From the NCBI GenBank assembly GCA_037974965.1, contig JBBPFI010000017.1, positions 620,001 through 684,000 of the forward strand: a DNA stretch of 64,000 bases, in the 5' to 3' direction. The translations under genes and the position numbers were made by a program. Position 1 is the first letter of the stretch; the number at the start of each line of letters is the position of its first letter. Positions 13,401-26,400 of this stretch are shown here, in pieces. This DNA comes from Dacryopinax spathularia. Its lineage: Eukaryota > Basidiomycota > Dacrymycetes > Dacrymycetales > Dacrymycetaceae. The notes beneath the pieces were generated by a model. It did no database searches. It was not told the DNA's origin and was given only the letters and a program-made list of their open reading frames with translations.

Positions 13401-13772
13401 GCAGAGCTCATAGACTGCTTGACAAGGGCCAAACAACGCTTTGACGAGGCAATTGATGCGCTTCCATGAGCGTGTCAGAAACTAAGAACCAGGGGCGGGG
13501 TCTGCCTGCAGTGGCTTGGGGCCTGTCCGAACATACTTGCCTCCTGAGGGCCATAACAAGCAAACTCCGTTCCTCAGTGGACGTGATACTCAGGCTTGCT
13601 CTGGCGGCGCACGTACGTAACCATCGAGAGCCTGTGCAAGGCATGTTTCCAGAAGCAAACAAGCGAACTACCCCGCATGACAGCGCATCAAGACTCACCG
13701 CTTCCTCCCACCAAACCCAGCCAGCGTACCACTTCTCACGGCGACGCATCATTGCCCTTCACCAGTTCATCA
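10440..13772. repeat. Repeat family B, right arm of the ~3.4-kb inverted duplication
   Basis: Colinear reverse-complement partner of 179-3,560. The best-preserved block is 13,390-13,770, where long runs agree with 200-540, such as 'gcctgcagt.gcttgggg' and 'ggcgacgcatcattgccctt'. Translating it gives only short, overlapping, repeat-like frames; none carries a known domain. The spacer of about 6.9 kb between the arms contains the MITE and other repeat pieces. Confidence 0.75.
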
Positions 13773-13929
13773 GCGAGTGAGGCGCCGTCGGACGTTACCC
13801 CGGGCCAGCAAAGAAGGGCACAATCCCGCAATCAAACAGCAGGCGCACCTTATACTCAGGCTGCCACCCCCATTCGCAGGAATTATGCAATCGCCTTATT
13901 CTTCAGAGGGGAGGCAGCGCAAAGAGTTG

Positions 13930-15700
13930 TTATCACAAGTTCAGCACATGCTGGCACTCCCGAGGCGAGGGGCTCAGGAAGAGCCCAGGAAAGCATAGTC
14001 GAAGAACGAAACACGTGCCAGCTGTTCGGCTACTCTTCCCAAATCCGAAAAATATATGCGTACCTCTTTGATCTTGGCCTCCAAATGAAGGAATCGCGAA
14101 ATCAGGCAGGTGTACCCAAGTCACTGCGTTCGGACGAACTCGACTGGCCATTTCCCCCTGGTGCCAATAGCTGCTCCCTGTATTTGGGTTTAGGCCCGGC
14201 CAGCGATCAGCCCATCGAGACAACGATAACGCCGTTCGGAGTCTCTGAAGGGCGAACAAGGATACGAAACTGGCCCAGTCGATCCTTCCCATCCAGCGTT
14301 CGTCCATCGCGGTGAGCGACCGACGATATACTGTCTTCGACCCCAACTCCGTACCGTTTGCTCGGCGATCGTCGCAACAGATCAGCCCAATCAGAAAACG
14401 GAGCACAGCCTTGGATTTGCTGGCAAGCGGGCGCAACTCTCTGGCCGCTTCTTGGCAGGCTCCGCTTGTTATGGTACCCGAGCTCTTTATAGGCCATTGA
14501 TTGGATCATTGTGGTCCGACCCTTTAGCTTGCCGAGAAAGAGTGGAAATCGGACTTGGAGCTCGGTGCGATCAAAGAAAGTAAACTCCGCTGTTTCGCTG
14601 GCACGTGTATCGGGTGGAGGTTGCCAGCGCACAAACAACCCTATCAGAACATGTCAGACAGAATACCTGTGGAGGCGACCAACGAAGCTCACTCCGCATG
14701 CCACCGCACCAAGGCTGTGCACCTTTCCCCGAGGTTATATTCTGGCCGATCGAAGAAACTAGACTCAGCGGGTTCGTTGCTCGTGCATCTGGGATCAACC
14801 ATGTGGAGCCCGCAAGACCAGGGAAACGACAAGCAAATCGAACTCCGCTGCTTCTTTCTCCCTGCTTCCAGCTTCGACTTTGCCAGCACACAGCCATCAG
14901 AAGCTCCACAACGGCATGTTTAAAGAAGCATCCCCCGCACCAAGGCTCTGTCTCTTCTTCTGATGGTCCTGTGCGAAGCCGCTCCCCAGTCTCGGCAACG
15001 GTTTGTTTGACCTCCGCCAGAGAATGGGCCCCGCATGGGCAACAGGCAGCATCAAGGGTTGAGCAAGCGAGTACATGCGGTCTGCCCCGTAATTGATGGT
15101 TCCTTCGCATTCATCGTTTACCGGCCCGGGATAACGGAGTCGACGTCTTCTCCCTATCAAACACAAGCGAACTGCGCTACTTCTTCTCTCGTGACTTGGC
15201 AGCGAAAATGTGGACGCTGTCAGCGCGCAAAACCAAACGCATCTGAACACTGGATGAAATTGAACTCCGCTGCTTCTTCAATCGGGACGCCATGTAGAGT
15301 CTGCCAGCGCAACCCACCCAGACGTCATTAAATCAGAAGCTGCCATCAAAAGAACCTTACCCCTCGCCAGCACATCAAGGGTGTGCCCCACCTTCTGATA
15401 GCCGCATCCCAGGAGAACCCTTACGAGCACATCAGTCATCCCGGAAACGCTTTGTTTGCTCCTCGCCAGCGGAGCACTTCCGCATGGGATTCCAGACACC
15501 ATCAAGGGGTCATCCCTTGCCAGCACGCCGAAGTCTGGCTATACCGCTTTGTTTGCCCCTGTGCCAGCGCACTGGCCGATCAGGCACGATCAGAAGATAT
15601 CCCGTCCATTACCCCGCCATCTTTCCCACGCCCGTCCCCTGCGAATCAACAATCTCCTTGTCCCTTCACTGAGGAAGAAGACCAAAGCAACTGCTCGGAC
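13930..15700. repeat. Repeat family A, first of two tandem copies
   Basis: This interval and the next (15,720-17,100) share a run of landmarks in the same order: a CCAAATC boundary motif followed by 'caaatgaagga' (14,038 and 15,803), then modules containing 'gccagcgcacaaacaa' and 'atcagaagc' with 'aactccgctgcttctt' (14,620-14,950 and 16,450-16,560). Identity is perhaps 75-85 percent. No coding capacity was found in any frame. Confidence 0.6.
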
Positions 15701-18700
15701 ACCCTCTATGCATCCTGACACGCATGAGGTGAGAAGCTGAGGACGAATCGCAACGACCATCATCGAAGGTCAATCCACGTGGTGGCTGTTCGGTCAGGCT
15801 TTCCAAATCGGGAAACCTATGCGCACCGCTTTGATCTCGGCTCCCAAATGAAGGAATTGCGAAGCCCCAATGGAAAATCCAGATCACTGTGGTCGGACGA
15901 AGTAGATCGCCCTTTCCCCCCCGGTTTCGATGGCGGAACATCAATTCGGATATCAAGGCCTACGAGGGATCGACGCATCAACAACAACTAGAACGCGACT
16001 AGAAGGCTCAATAAGGCGAGCAAGGATACGAGACTTTCCCAAACGATACCTCCCAGGGATGGTTCTTTGGCACAGCGAACGATGGCACGATAATGCCCTC
16101 CATCGCGCAAATCAGCCCTGTTCACTGCGACGATCTTCGCGCAGCCGATAACGACCATCAGAAGACCACCATCAGAAGACCAAGCACAGTCTTGGAGCAC
16201 GAGGAAACTCTGTCGGAATCTGTCAGAAGGAAGAAGTGTGGAGGCGACAAAGGAAGCGGACTCCGCGCACACCAAGGCTGTGCACTCTCTTCCCACGGTC
16301 ACCTTCGGCCGATCAATGACATCAGACTCAGCGGGTTCTTTGCTCATGCTTCTGGCATTAACCGTGTGGAGCCTGTCAGAACACAAGGGAAATGGCAAAC
16401 AAATTGAACTCCGCTGCTTCTTTGTCCAGGCTTCCAGTGCCGACCATGCGGAACCTGCCAGCGCACAAACAAAGCCATCAGAAGCCGACAACACATGTTC
16501 GAAGAAGCATCCCCTGCATTCAAGGCTGTGTTTCTTCTTCTGCCATCGTCCCTTGCGAAGCTGATCCAGTGTCTCGGCACAGTTTGTTTGACCCTCACCA
16601 GCAGATGGGACCCGCATGGGAACCAGGCACCATCAAGGGTTGGACCCTTGCCAGCAAGCGAGTACATGTGGTCTTCCCCCAATCGATGGCTCCCCATCCA
16701 TCGTTCCCACGGGGTAACGCAGTCCACGTCTCGTCCGGCCTATCAAACAAAAAGTGAACTCCGCTACTTCTTCCTACTTTCGGCTCCGATTATGTGGAGG
16801 CTGCCAGGGCCCTTCTGATGAACCCTTACCAACGCTTTGTTTGCCCCTCGCCAGCGAATCCCCTCCACATGGTGCCAGGCACCATCAAAACCTTTCCCTT
16901 GTGAGCGCGCGGCAAGACGCTATCAAGGGCCCTGGGCTGCCAGCACGCCGCAATCGTTTGCGGTCGAGTATCGATCGTTCTCACGGCGGTTTTCACGGAT
17001 CGGCAAGGTCCGGATGGGCTTCATCAACGAGGCGAAATCGAGACGTCATAAGAGACTCATTTCGCAGGTGCACCAACGCAGTTCATGATCACACCGCTGG
17101 TTTGCAGCTGTCCAGGAGGCGGCGCTGTGCGCTTTCGTCGTTTGTGAGCTGATTCGGGATAGTGGCATATAAGCTTCCCGCTTTGGTAGGGTCGATTACC
17201 GGATTTGGAAAGCGGGATGAATTGGCTGGATTCGCATAGGAATATGGCCGGATGCGTCTTGTTAGGCTGCATGGTGCAGTTCCATGGCTTCTGAACACAC
17301 GGAGAGGGAATGGATGAGTGTTCTGGAGGGGTTCTTCATCTGCGAAGACGACGATAAGCGCAAGAATGTCAAGGCGAGCAGTGCTCGGGAGAGCCAACAA
17401 ACGGCCAAGTAGCCGCAGAACATGACGATGTTAGTGAGCGGCCACTGCCGAGTCAAAAGGAAGCGACATCAGTTGACTGAGCTGATGCCGTTCCAAGAAA
17501 AGTTGCGCGAGAAGCTGATTTCTGAAGCAGCTTGACTCGACCTTGAGAAGCTTCCTGTAACAGTTGTCGTTTCTGTGCATGCGTTCTTGTTGGGGGTTGG
17601 CTTCGAGAGTACACCCTTGGTTCGGCTACGGGGCCGTGGAGGAAGGGAGAAACGTGTTTTGATGGGCCGGAAGTCATCAACCACGTGAGACACACAAACG
17701 ATGACGCATTTCCCTTTCCATCCCTGAATCAAGGGATCGATCGATAATGCGCTCCCGCACTTCGGCTTCTTTGCCCGTGCTTTTCAATCTGGACACGTGA
17801 AGACTGCCAGCGCACAAACAACGAAATCAGCAGCAAGAAGCTCACCCAACATGCCAGCGCATCAACATTTTGTTTGCCCTCGTCCAGCCTATCAAACAAA
17901 AATGCAACTCCGCCATCATTCTCTGATGACTTCGCCTTCGGCCATGTGGAACCTGCCAGTGCGCATCAGAAGCTGTCCTAAATCACGCTGGCAGAACCTG
18001 CCCGGGAAGGCTGTACACCTGTCCTATCCATGGTCTTGGCGACCATTGTTTGACCCTTGCCAGCGCATCATTCCCACGCGGGTATCCAGGCACCATCATT
18101 GGTGTCCCTTGCCAGCAAGGCATAACACGTGGTATCCCCGCAATCGATGGTTTCTTGTCATCGATTGTTCCCATGCCCTGGCTAAGACAATCAACATCTC
18201 GTCTATCAAACAACAATGAACTCCGCTGCTTCTTTGATGGCGGGCATGTGGAGTCTGCCAGCGCACCAACCAAGACGTTATCACATCAGAAGCTGTCACA
18301 GGGCATGTGGAAAGAAGCTTACCCCGCGCCAGTACATCAAGGCTGTGCCCCTCCTTTTGATAGCCGCATCCCCATGGACCCTACCCGTTCTGATGGTCCC
18401 TTGCCAGCACATTAATTGCCTTGGAAACGATTTGTTTGCCCTTCGCCAGCGTATCATCTCCACATGGCTGCCAGGAACCATCAAGGGTCGTCCCTTCCCG
18501 CAGAGCGGAACACGCGCATCCACCACAACCGATCAGGGATGAGTGCCGATCGTTCCCACCCCCGCTTTGACAAGTTCGGCAATCTCCTAAGCCCCGAGGC
18601 GTACCGTACTTCGACCTCGGATAGGGCGAAGACGAGATGTTACAGAACAGCGATTTCGACGGTGCACCCACTCACTTCGGTCTCAGGCAAATAGATTGGA

Positions 18701-21250
18701 ATGGTCGTGCAGCTTGACGGAGGCGATTCCTTCATTTGTGAGCGGTGTTGAGGGAGGGGAGGTTAATTTGCCCGATTTGGAGGGGGCGGTTACCGGATTT
18801 GGAAGGATGACAGCGATCGACTTGGTCGTGCGGGAATTTCGTCGGACGCCACGTGGATGTGTTGGGACTGTGCACTTGTATTTCTTTAGGAAACGAAGGA
18901 AAGCGGATGCGTTCGGCGTGCTGGATTCGTCTCAAAAGGGGACGAAGGAACGACGAGGAGAGCGAAGCGCACGGGGGAATGGTGCGCGAAGCCTTGAGTC
19001 GCGATAGACCATCAAGGGTGATAGAAATGATGTTGAGCATGAAGTGGGGAAGAATGACGAGACAGAAGTTGGTCGGCAGTGCCACAGCTTTAAGAGAAGC
19101 TAGAGGAGGAGCGAGGTTAAGAAGCTGCTTCAACGGACTTTGAGAAGCCGCGTCCAACTCCCAGAAGCGCTTCTGTCGAATCGAAGCGCATTGCGGACCC
19201 TGAGTCGCTTCTGAGGCAGCTTGCTCGTTGACGTCTTCCCTGGTCAAGATTTGGTATGAAAACAAAGGCACGGTGTGCGTGTCGTTTTCGCTGCGGTGAG
19301 CGCCGTTGACGAGAGGACAAATGTGGTTTCAGGGATGGTCGCCATCAACCTCGTCAGACAAAGAATGACATGAGCTTCCTTCTCGCTAACGCCGCTCTCA
19401 TAAAGCCGATCAGCGCGTCTAAATCCGGAACCAAACCAGATCAGGGACGAGCCCCTGAACGCAAACGGTGGGTGGAACTTTTACATACCATCACACCCCT
19501 TCGCACCTCCGACACCTTCCCCTCCTAATCCCCCGCACATTATCGCCAGCAAATCTCATGGTATCAAACATCATTTTACGCAGAACCTCAGAACCGTACT
19601 GGGAACCGTGTCCTCAACCTCCGTTTCACAGTTCGCGAGGCTCCATCAGATGTTCAATGCAATTCTCCCGTGCCTGCAACCCATCGATCGTTCACGTCCC
19701 GAGATAAGGCAGCCAACGTCTCGTCCGGCTTATCAAACAAAAATAAACTCCGCTGCTTCTTCTCTCGTGATTTGTGGGTTTGACCTTGTGTAAATTGCCA
19801 GCGCACAAAGACACGCATCAGAAGCTGTCATACACCACGCTGAAAGAAGCTTAACCCACATGCCAGCATCAAGGCGGTGCCCCTCCACCTGATGGATCCA
19901 TTGTCCTGGCGACCGTTGTTTGATCCTTGCCAGCGCATCGTCCCCGCGTGGACCGTCAGGCACCATCAAGGGACGACCCTTGCCAGCAAGCAAGTACACG
20001 TGGTTCTCCCCCGGGGCTCCAGCCATCGATGCTCCCGTGCCCGCCTTTGGTAGGGTCAAACAAAACAAAGTCAACTCCGTTGCTTCTTCACCCCTATCTT
20101 TGGCGTCAAGCATATGGAACACTGCCAGCGCACAGACGAACACGTCAGAATCTCTCTGATTAAGAAGCACGGAAACAAAGAAGTTCTGCGCCCCGCATAT
20201 CAGCAAAGCCAGGCCCGCCCTTTCTTCTCATCGCCCGCGTTCTTTGACCGGGGCCGATCAAACAAAACAGACTGCGCTGCTTCTTTGTGGAGGCTGCCAG
20301 CGCACAAACAAAACCCATCAGAGCCTGTCAGAACGCATCAGCGCAGAGGCGACAGAGAAGCTTTGGTCCTCGTGCCAGCGCATCAAGGCTGTGTCTGCCT
20401 TCTCGGCCCGATCAGAATTAATGACACTCCGCCGCTTCTCCCGCCCATGAATGACGTGGAGGCTTCCCAGCGCACAAACAGCCCTCATCAGAACCTCCCC
20501 GGCCCGATCAAATTAATAAAACTCCGTCGCTTCTCTCGCATATGGATGAGGTGGAGGCCGCCAGCGCACAAACAAATCTCATCAGAACCTGTCAGAAAGC
20601 ATGCGCGCAGAGGGGACAAAGAAGCCTGCCCCGCATGCCAGCGCATCAAGGTTGTGCTCCGTCGTCTGATTGTGCCTTGCCAGCGCATCAGGTGCCTTGA
20701 CAGCCCATCACGTACCCACTGCCAGCGCATCAGCGGAGTGCGGGGTATCAGGCACCATCAGACGTTGTCCCTTGCCCGCATGTGGTTAGCCTGCGATCGA
20801 TTGTTCGACGTCAGATCTGGCTCCCGCGCTCGTCCACTTCCGTCGGCAGTCTTCTCTTGAGTAAACCTTGTTGTGGGGGAAAATGGATTGTCGTCAGCGT
20901 ATCGTATCGACCGTGCACCAAGCTATATCAGGACCACACGAGTACTTCGGGCTGGTCAATAACATTGGGCAATGTGATGCCTTCATTTGACAGGCAGTTT
21001 GATCGAGGCCCGCATAAGTTTCCCGATTTGGGATGGCGGATTACCGCATTTGGCTGGCCGGGCGGACCGGCCTGAACGACGTGGTCCGGGCAATCAAATG
21101 TGGTATAGTAGCTCGTAGGAGGTCAGAGAGTCGTCCGTGCAGGTTTAGAGTCGGGGGAAGAGCGGAAAGCCAGAGAAGCAAGCGTGTTTCTTTGGGCAAA
21201 TCGGCCGTGGAGTTTGCCAGACCGCGGGATATGAGGGGGTAAACAGCCTA
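15350..21250. repeat. Left arm (~5.9 kb) of the large inverted duplication around the gene island
   Basis: In reverse complement this interval is colinear with 37,380-53,110 once the 10-kb LTR element is left out. Pairs that can be read directly: 15,350-15,780 with 52,780-53,110; 15,930-16,150 with 52,415-52,636; 17,280-17,460 with 51,400-51,580; 18,700-19,007 with 49,870-50,150; 20,114-20,170 with 48,470-48,530; 21,070-21,240 with 37,390-37,600. Identity by eye is about 85 percent. The arm contains no gene. It is made of short modules carrying CCAGCGCA or TGCGCTGG, spaced roughly 50-150 bp apart. Confidence 0.85.
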
Positions 21251-21685
21251 TATTTTACAGTAGCAGAGCTTGCACAGACTCTCAGCACAGAATATAGAGT
21301 TGACGAGCATCCGAGCCCAGCAGGTCGACCGCTCTGAGCCTGATCGCTCAGCCGAGAAGCCGCTGAGAAGCCAAAACCTAAAGGCCGCTTTGAAAGGAGA
21401 TACAAGAAGCTGTCAAACTCAGGGAATCGGTCCAAGTCGCAATCCACCCCATTGCATCCGTTCCGGCGGGAGAAACGCTCATCCGGCCGAATAGACCCTA
21501 TCGCCCCGCGGGGTTGCGATCTCCCGGTGTCCCATCGCGGTCGACCCTCACGTGTACGGATAAACCGAGCTGTTCTCCACTACATTCTTCAGCATTTAAC
21601 CATGCAGTCCTATTCAAAGTGCTGGGGACAGTCTAACTCTCGACTATCTCCTCTCCATCCTAAGGCTCGAAGGTAGACAACAACC

Positions 21686-22760
21686 ATGGCACCCTCCCTC
21701 GACATCAAAGCAGTCCACACGAACGTCTACCCCTCTATCGACCCGTCCAACTTCCCCAATGCGTTAGCAGGGAAGATCGCCCTCGTCACCGGCGCAGGCC
21801 GCGGTATCGGGCGCGCGATCGCACTCGCTTTTGCGCAGAGCGGGATCAAGGGTATCGCTTTGCTTGCGAGGAGCAAGGGAGAGCTGGAGGAGACGGCTGA
21901 GCTGTGCAAGGAGGAGAAGAGCGATGTCCTGGTTTCCGTCTGTACGGCCGATGCGACGAAGACGCAGGAGCTGGATGCGGCTGTTGACAAGGTGTGCATT
22001 GCCTGGCTGTATATACGTCTGGGATGCTTGCTAATGTGGTTCCTCCCAGGCCGTGAAGGAACTCGGCGAGATCGACATCCTCGTTAACAACGCCGGCGCC
22101 AACCGTCTCCGCCCGTTCCACATGACCCCTCCAGATGAATGGTGGAACATCCTGGAAGTGAACCTGCACGGTGTACGTCCCAATCCTCTTCCCTCCATGC
22201 CATCCACGTTAACGCCATGACAGCCCGCCCACCTGATGGCCCGCGTAATCAACTCCATGCGCGCACGCAACTCCGGCCAATACATCATCAACATCTCCTC
22301 TCGCGCGGCCGTCATGCCCTCTCGCGGGTTCGCCACTTCCTACACAGCGAGCAAGACCGCCCTGACCCGCTTGACCGCCTGCGTGCAAGCCGAACTCAAC
22401 ATGGATGGCCTGGACAAAGTCTGCTGTTTCTCTTGCCACCCCGGCGGGCCCAAGACGAAGATGAACTACGATCTTGTTGAGCCTGACGTGGACGCTGCCT
22501 ACCCGGGGATGCATGAGCGCGTGAGGAAGTTTGTCGATATTCAGGAAGATACGGTCGAGCTGTGCGCGTGGACGGTCGTGTATATGTGTTCGGGCAAGGC
22601 GGATAAGCTGAAGGGGAGGTACTTTGATGTGGAGCAGGATATTGGCGCGGTGGTGGAGAGGGCGGACGAGGTGCTGGAGAAGAACTTGCTGGATCTGAAG
22701 GTTGACTATCCGGGTGACTGGACGTACATGGTTGCTCCGACTAACCAGATGAAGCACTGA
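21686..22760 (+). CDS. Short-chain dehydrogenase/reductase (SDR), 3 exons
   Basis: An NAD(P)(H)-dependent oxidoreductase of the classical SDR fold, probably cytosolic; the substrate cannot be told from sequence. Exons are 21,686-21,991, 22,050-22,172 and 22,224-22,760, giving 321 residues in frame with two introns of 58 and 51 bp. Visible motifs: the cofactor-binding TGAGRGIG at residues 35-42, NNAG at 115-118, catalytic serine in NISSRA (about 168-169), and YTASK with the catalytic Tyr183 and Lys187. The Rossmann fold then continues to a C-terminal tail of about 60 residues. The start ATG sits in a good context (acaaccATGG). No signal peptide or membrane segment is seen. It converges with the kinase gene downstream, about 700 bp away. 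It lies just inside the left inverted arm and is the first single-copy gene of the island. Nothing looks broken. Confidence 0.93.
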
Positions 22761-23469
22761 GCGCCTTCCGCGGGTCAGCGCATGAGACGAGCGTGTACTT
22801 AAGCGAGTGATGTTTGTAGACAGTCCTATGTTGTTCAAGGTCATTCGGTGAAGAACACCTAGCGCGCCGAAAAATCTAAGTCGTGGTCGACTGGAGGGCA
22901 CTTGGGGCAAGCTGGTTCACAAACCGGCACAAAATTCTGTTGTACTGAGATTCATCTTATTCGGACTACCCTATAATCGAGCAGCAGCAGCAAAACTACT
23001 ATCACAACCCCATTTTGCGAGGCAAACGACCGACTGGCAATGTGCGCCCATATGGGGCCACAAGGACGCAGGTAGGGGATTAAAACACGGTAGAACAACA
23101 ATCTGAGGCTTGAGGGGAATAGAAAAGAAAAGAGGAGGAATAAAACAGAGCATAAGAGAAGAAGAGGGGAAGGAGATGATTTTGGGAGTTGAATGAGCGA
23201 CGAGTTAGACGAGGTTTGGAGGAAGGAATTGCGCGTGTTGATATGAATGAGGTTGAGCAGGGAGGGTTTGGGTGGGGGAAGAAGGAGAGAGAGAGAGAAG
23301 GGCGCGTTTAGCCGCTGAGGGGGGGGGGAGCAGAAAGCAGGCAAAGGGTGTTCATAGACTACGATAAAGTATTGTAAGCGGCAAACGGGAAGTTAAAGAA
23401 ACTTGGTAGCAATCGCTGGGCTGCATCGTACAAGACCGCTTCAGTCAAAAGACAAAAGAGGCAGGGAAA
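22761..23469. other. Convergent intergenic region between SDR and kinase
   Basis: Holds the 3' ends of both genes. The stretch near 23,100-23,335 is GA-rich on the plus strand (CT-rich in the kinase transcript direction) and includes a run of G at about 23,321-23,329. No gene is seen. A canonical AATAAA is not obvious, which is usual in fungi. Confidence 0.5.
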
Positions 23470-26400
23470 TCAATTCCTCGCCTGGCCAGCCTCTTTCGCC
23501 TCGCGCGCTTCTTTCGTCTCGCGCGTACCGAGACCGCGGAGGATCTTGCCAAGCGTCAAGATCTGGCCCTGCTTAGCCCGGCCGGGGGTGCCGCGCTCTT
23601 CATAGACAGTGGCGATCGACGCAGATGGAGAGATCGCAGCCCCGTTCGTGGATGGCGAGCCAGTAGGGTTGCTCGACAGACTCGTAGTCGACGTGGAGGC
23701 GTCCCTTCGCTGGAAGACGGCCCCGGTCGCGTTCATACTCCCGGCGGACGCGGCATTGTCGACACCAGGACGCTGGAAGACCATATTGACAGCCTTCTCG
23801 ATCTGGTCTCGTTCGCGATAAGCAGCCGCGACTCGTTCCCTCTCGCGCTCATCAATAGACTCGAGCTTGCTCCCGCTCGTCCTCGAATTCCTGGGTATGG
23901 AGCGCCTACCAAATATGATCAGTAAGTGATTAGAGCTAAAAAGGAGGAAGGGAGAGGTGCGTACTTGGATTCATTATGCACGATCCGTTGAGCCGGCGTA
24001 GGCGACTTGAACGGCACACGCAGCTCGTCCAATTCATACGGCAGACCCTCGATACGCTTGACGTTTGTCGGCGCCGGCCTTCCAGCAGAGCGGAGCGAGG
24101 CGGCCGAGCCAGTATTGAGTTTCCCCAGAGGGCTGGTCGGGATCTCGCGCTCTTTGCCTTTGCCTTTGGCGCTGCCGTTCAGGCTTGCTAGGTCGGCTGA
24201 GCCGACGCTTCGGACGCTGGGGTCACGTAGGCCCGACCAGCGGGACTTGACGCTCGTCGGGTCCGACATGGTCGTAGCGACAGTAGAGAGACTGCGCATG
24301 CTCCCGTTGCTTAGGCGGGTATTGTAGGTCGACACCGTACTAGGCGCGAAGCTTGAAACGGAGCTGGCATAAGCAGCATTAGATGGATATGGATGCGGGT
24401 TCGGGTTGAGCGGCGAGTGGTGGGCGCGCCAGGAGGAGCCTGCGCCCGGCGGGACGGGCGCACGCGCGGGGAGGACGCTGCCAGGAGCGGGGGGAGGTCG
24501 TCCACGGAGCCAGATCTCATCCTCTATGCTTGGTCTGTTCCGGACCGTGCTGGACGTAGCGACGGGAGAAGTGAGCGGGACGCCAGCAGCGAGAGGCATA
24601 GGCAAGGGCGGGAGAGCAGGTACGGGGAGGGCGAGGTCGTCCGTCCCCGGAACGGAGCCGGGGGAGAGCACACTAGGTGTGCGCGAGCCTGAGCGGCCGG
24701 ATGTGGAGACCATACTGGCCTCCCTTGCGAGCGCTTCTACGCGCTGAGCGAGCTGCGCCGCCTCCGGGTCGAGCGTGGGCTGCTGGGCGGAAGATGGAAG
24801 TGGCAGGGAGGCAGCTGAATTGGCCGCAGAGTTCTTGCTCTTGTTACTCCTTGCGCCCCGCTTGCGCCGCTTCATGAGGCTCGGCTCGCGGGACGAGCTA
24901 GGCGAACCGCCATCCCTATCCCTCGCCGAATCCGGACTGGCTTGTTCCCTCCCGCGCTCACGTTCTTCGCCTTCTAAGTCCCCGCCGACAGCCGCGTCAC
25001 GCCGGGACGAACGAGACTTGGACTTGGACTTCTTCACGCTGTCTTTTCGCGCTTTTGACCGCCCCTTGCGGGGGAGCTTGAAGGACGCTTCGTCGACCAT
25101 CCCGCCGAGGCCCATTACCCATTCGCCGAACTCTTCCGCGCTGACGCGCTGGTCTTGGTCGCAGAAAACGCGGTCGACGAGCCATTGAGCCATGGACTGC
25201 CGAACGAACGAACGTCAGTATATGCTCAACCCCCAAAACTTACAGAGCACAGCAGACGAACAGCAAACGGCTTGCGCGAAATGGGAGAAGCGGGATGGTA
25301 GAGAGGCAAAATGTCGAGTGGGACTGACCTGCGTAATCCCCGGAAACCGCTCCACAAAGAACGCCGCCCCTTGTTTCCTAAACAGCGCAAACGCCTCGCC
25401 ACTCTCCCCATCCTCGTCCTCGAGCGTCGCGCGAGGCCAGGGGTTCTGGTGATAGAGCATGTTAATGAGCACGACCCCGAGCGACCAGACGTCTGCTGGC
25501 TGGGTCGCGTAGGTCGGGGCGACGTTGTTGGCGCATTCTGCGAGGAAGGGGTTAGTATGGATGGCTTTGGGGCGCATATATGCTGGGTGTGGAATGGAAG
25601 TAGAAGGGAAGGATGGACGCACCAAAGCTCATGTACGGCGCACTCCCACAATCGACATCCCGACTCTCCCTCTCCCTGCTCGCCAGTCCAAAATCCGTCA
25701 GCTTCACGACCACGCGCCGTTCCCCATCCTCAGAAGCGCCCTCAGTGACAATAAAATTCTCAGGCTTTATATCGCGGTGGGCGATACCGTGCTGGTGGCA
25801 GAAAGAGACGGCGGAACACATTTGGGTGAACATCCTGGCGATTAGGCGGAGGCGTTGCGGGGAGAGGAGGGAGGAGGGGGAGTGAGAGGAGAGGAGGGAG
25901 GGCGTGCGGGGTGTGTGGGAGAGGGGGCCGGAGCCGAGCGGCGGCAGCGAGGCGGAGGCGCCGGCGAGCGAGTTGGCCGAGGTGATCGAGCCTACCGCGG
26001 CGGAGGTCCCAGGAACGGCAGAGTGCGCAGAGGTGAAAGAGAGCTCCGCCCCGCTCTGATGATGCAACGTATTCTCCGAGCTGCTAGACGACGTACTCGT
26101 CTGCGTCTGCAGCACATAATGCGGCGAGCTGCTGCTCGTCGGGTGCTGTGCGCGTCTCCCATGCCCTCCCTGCCTTCCCTCCCCTCCATATCCTTCATCC
26201 GTCCCCTGCGCATAGCCTTGCCCATACTTCGAACCAGAAGCAGCCGAGTCAGGCGGCAAATCACTATCCCTCGCCTGCTCCAAGAAGTAAAACAGGTCTT
26301 CACCCGGCACGTGCTCTAGTATGAGCAGCAGCCAGCTCTGGGTATCGAGCGTCCTGTGGAGAGTGACGATGTTTGGGTGATAGGGGAGAGACTGGTGGAT

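Noticed and set aside
103-13780. Many frames of 60-250 codons in the first 13.8 kb
   Set aside because: They are short, overlap on both strands, differ between the two arms of the inverted repeat and carry no recognisable motif.
1-21000. Repeat-induced point mutation as the cause of decay
   Set aside because: The repeats are not AT-rich and keep many CG dinucleotides (CCAGCGCA, GGCGTT), so strong C-to-T hypermutation is not evident by eye.
15350-21250. Modular repeats considered as a CRISPR-like array
   Set aside because: The modules are long, imperfect, unevenly spaced and present in both orientations; the genome is fungal and there are no cas genes.
22209-22910. 233-codon minus-strand frame opposite the SDR gene
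   Set aside because: It is the antisense shadow of conserved SDR exons; the plus strand has all catalytic motifs and clean splice sites.
24393-25188. Plus-strand Arg/Ser-rich frames opposite the kinase C-terminal half
   Set aside because: Shadows of a low-complexity coding exon whose frame is fixed by the introns at 25,197-25,328 and 23,906-23,964.
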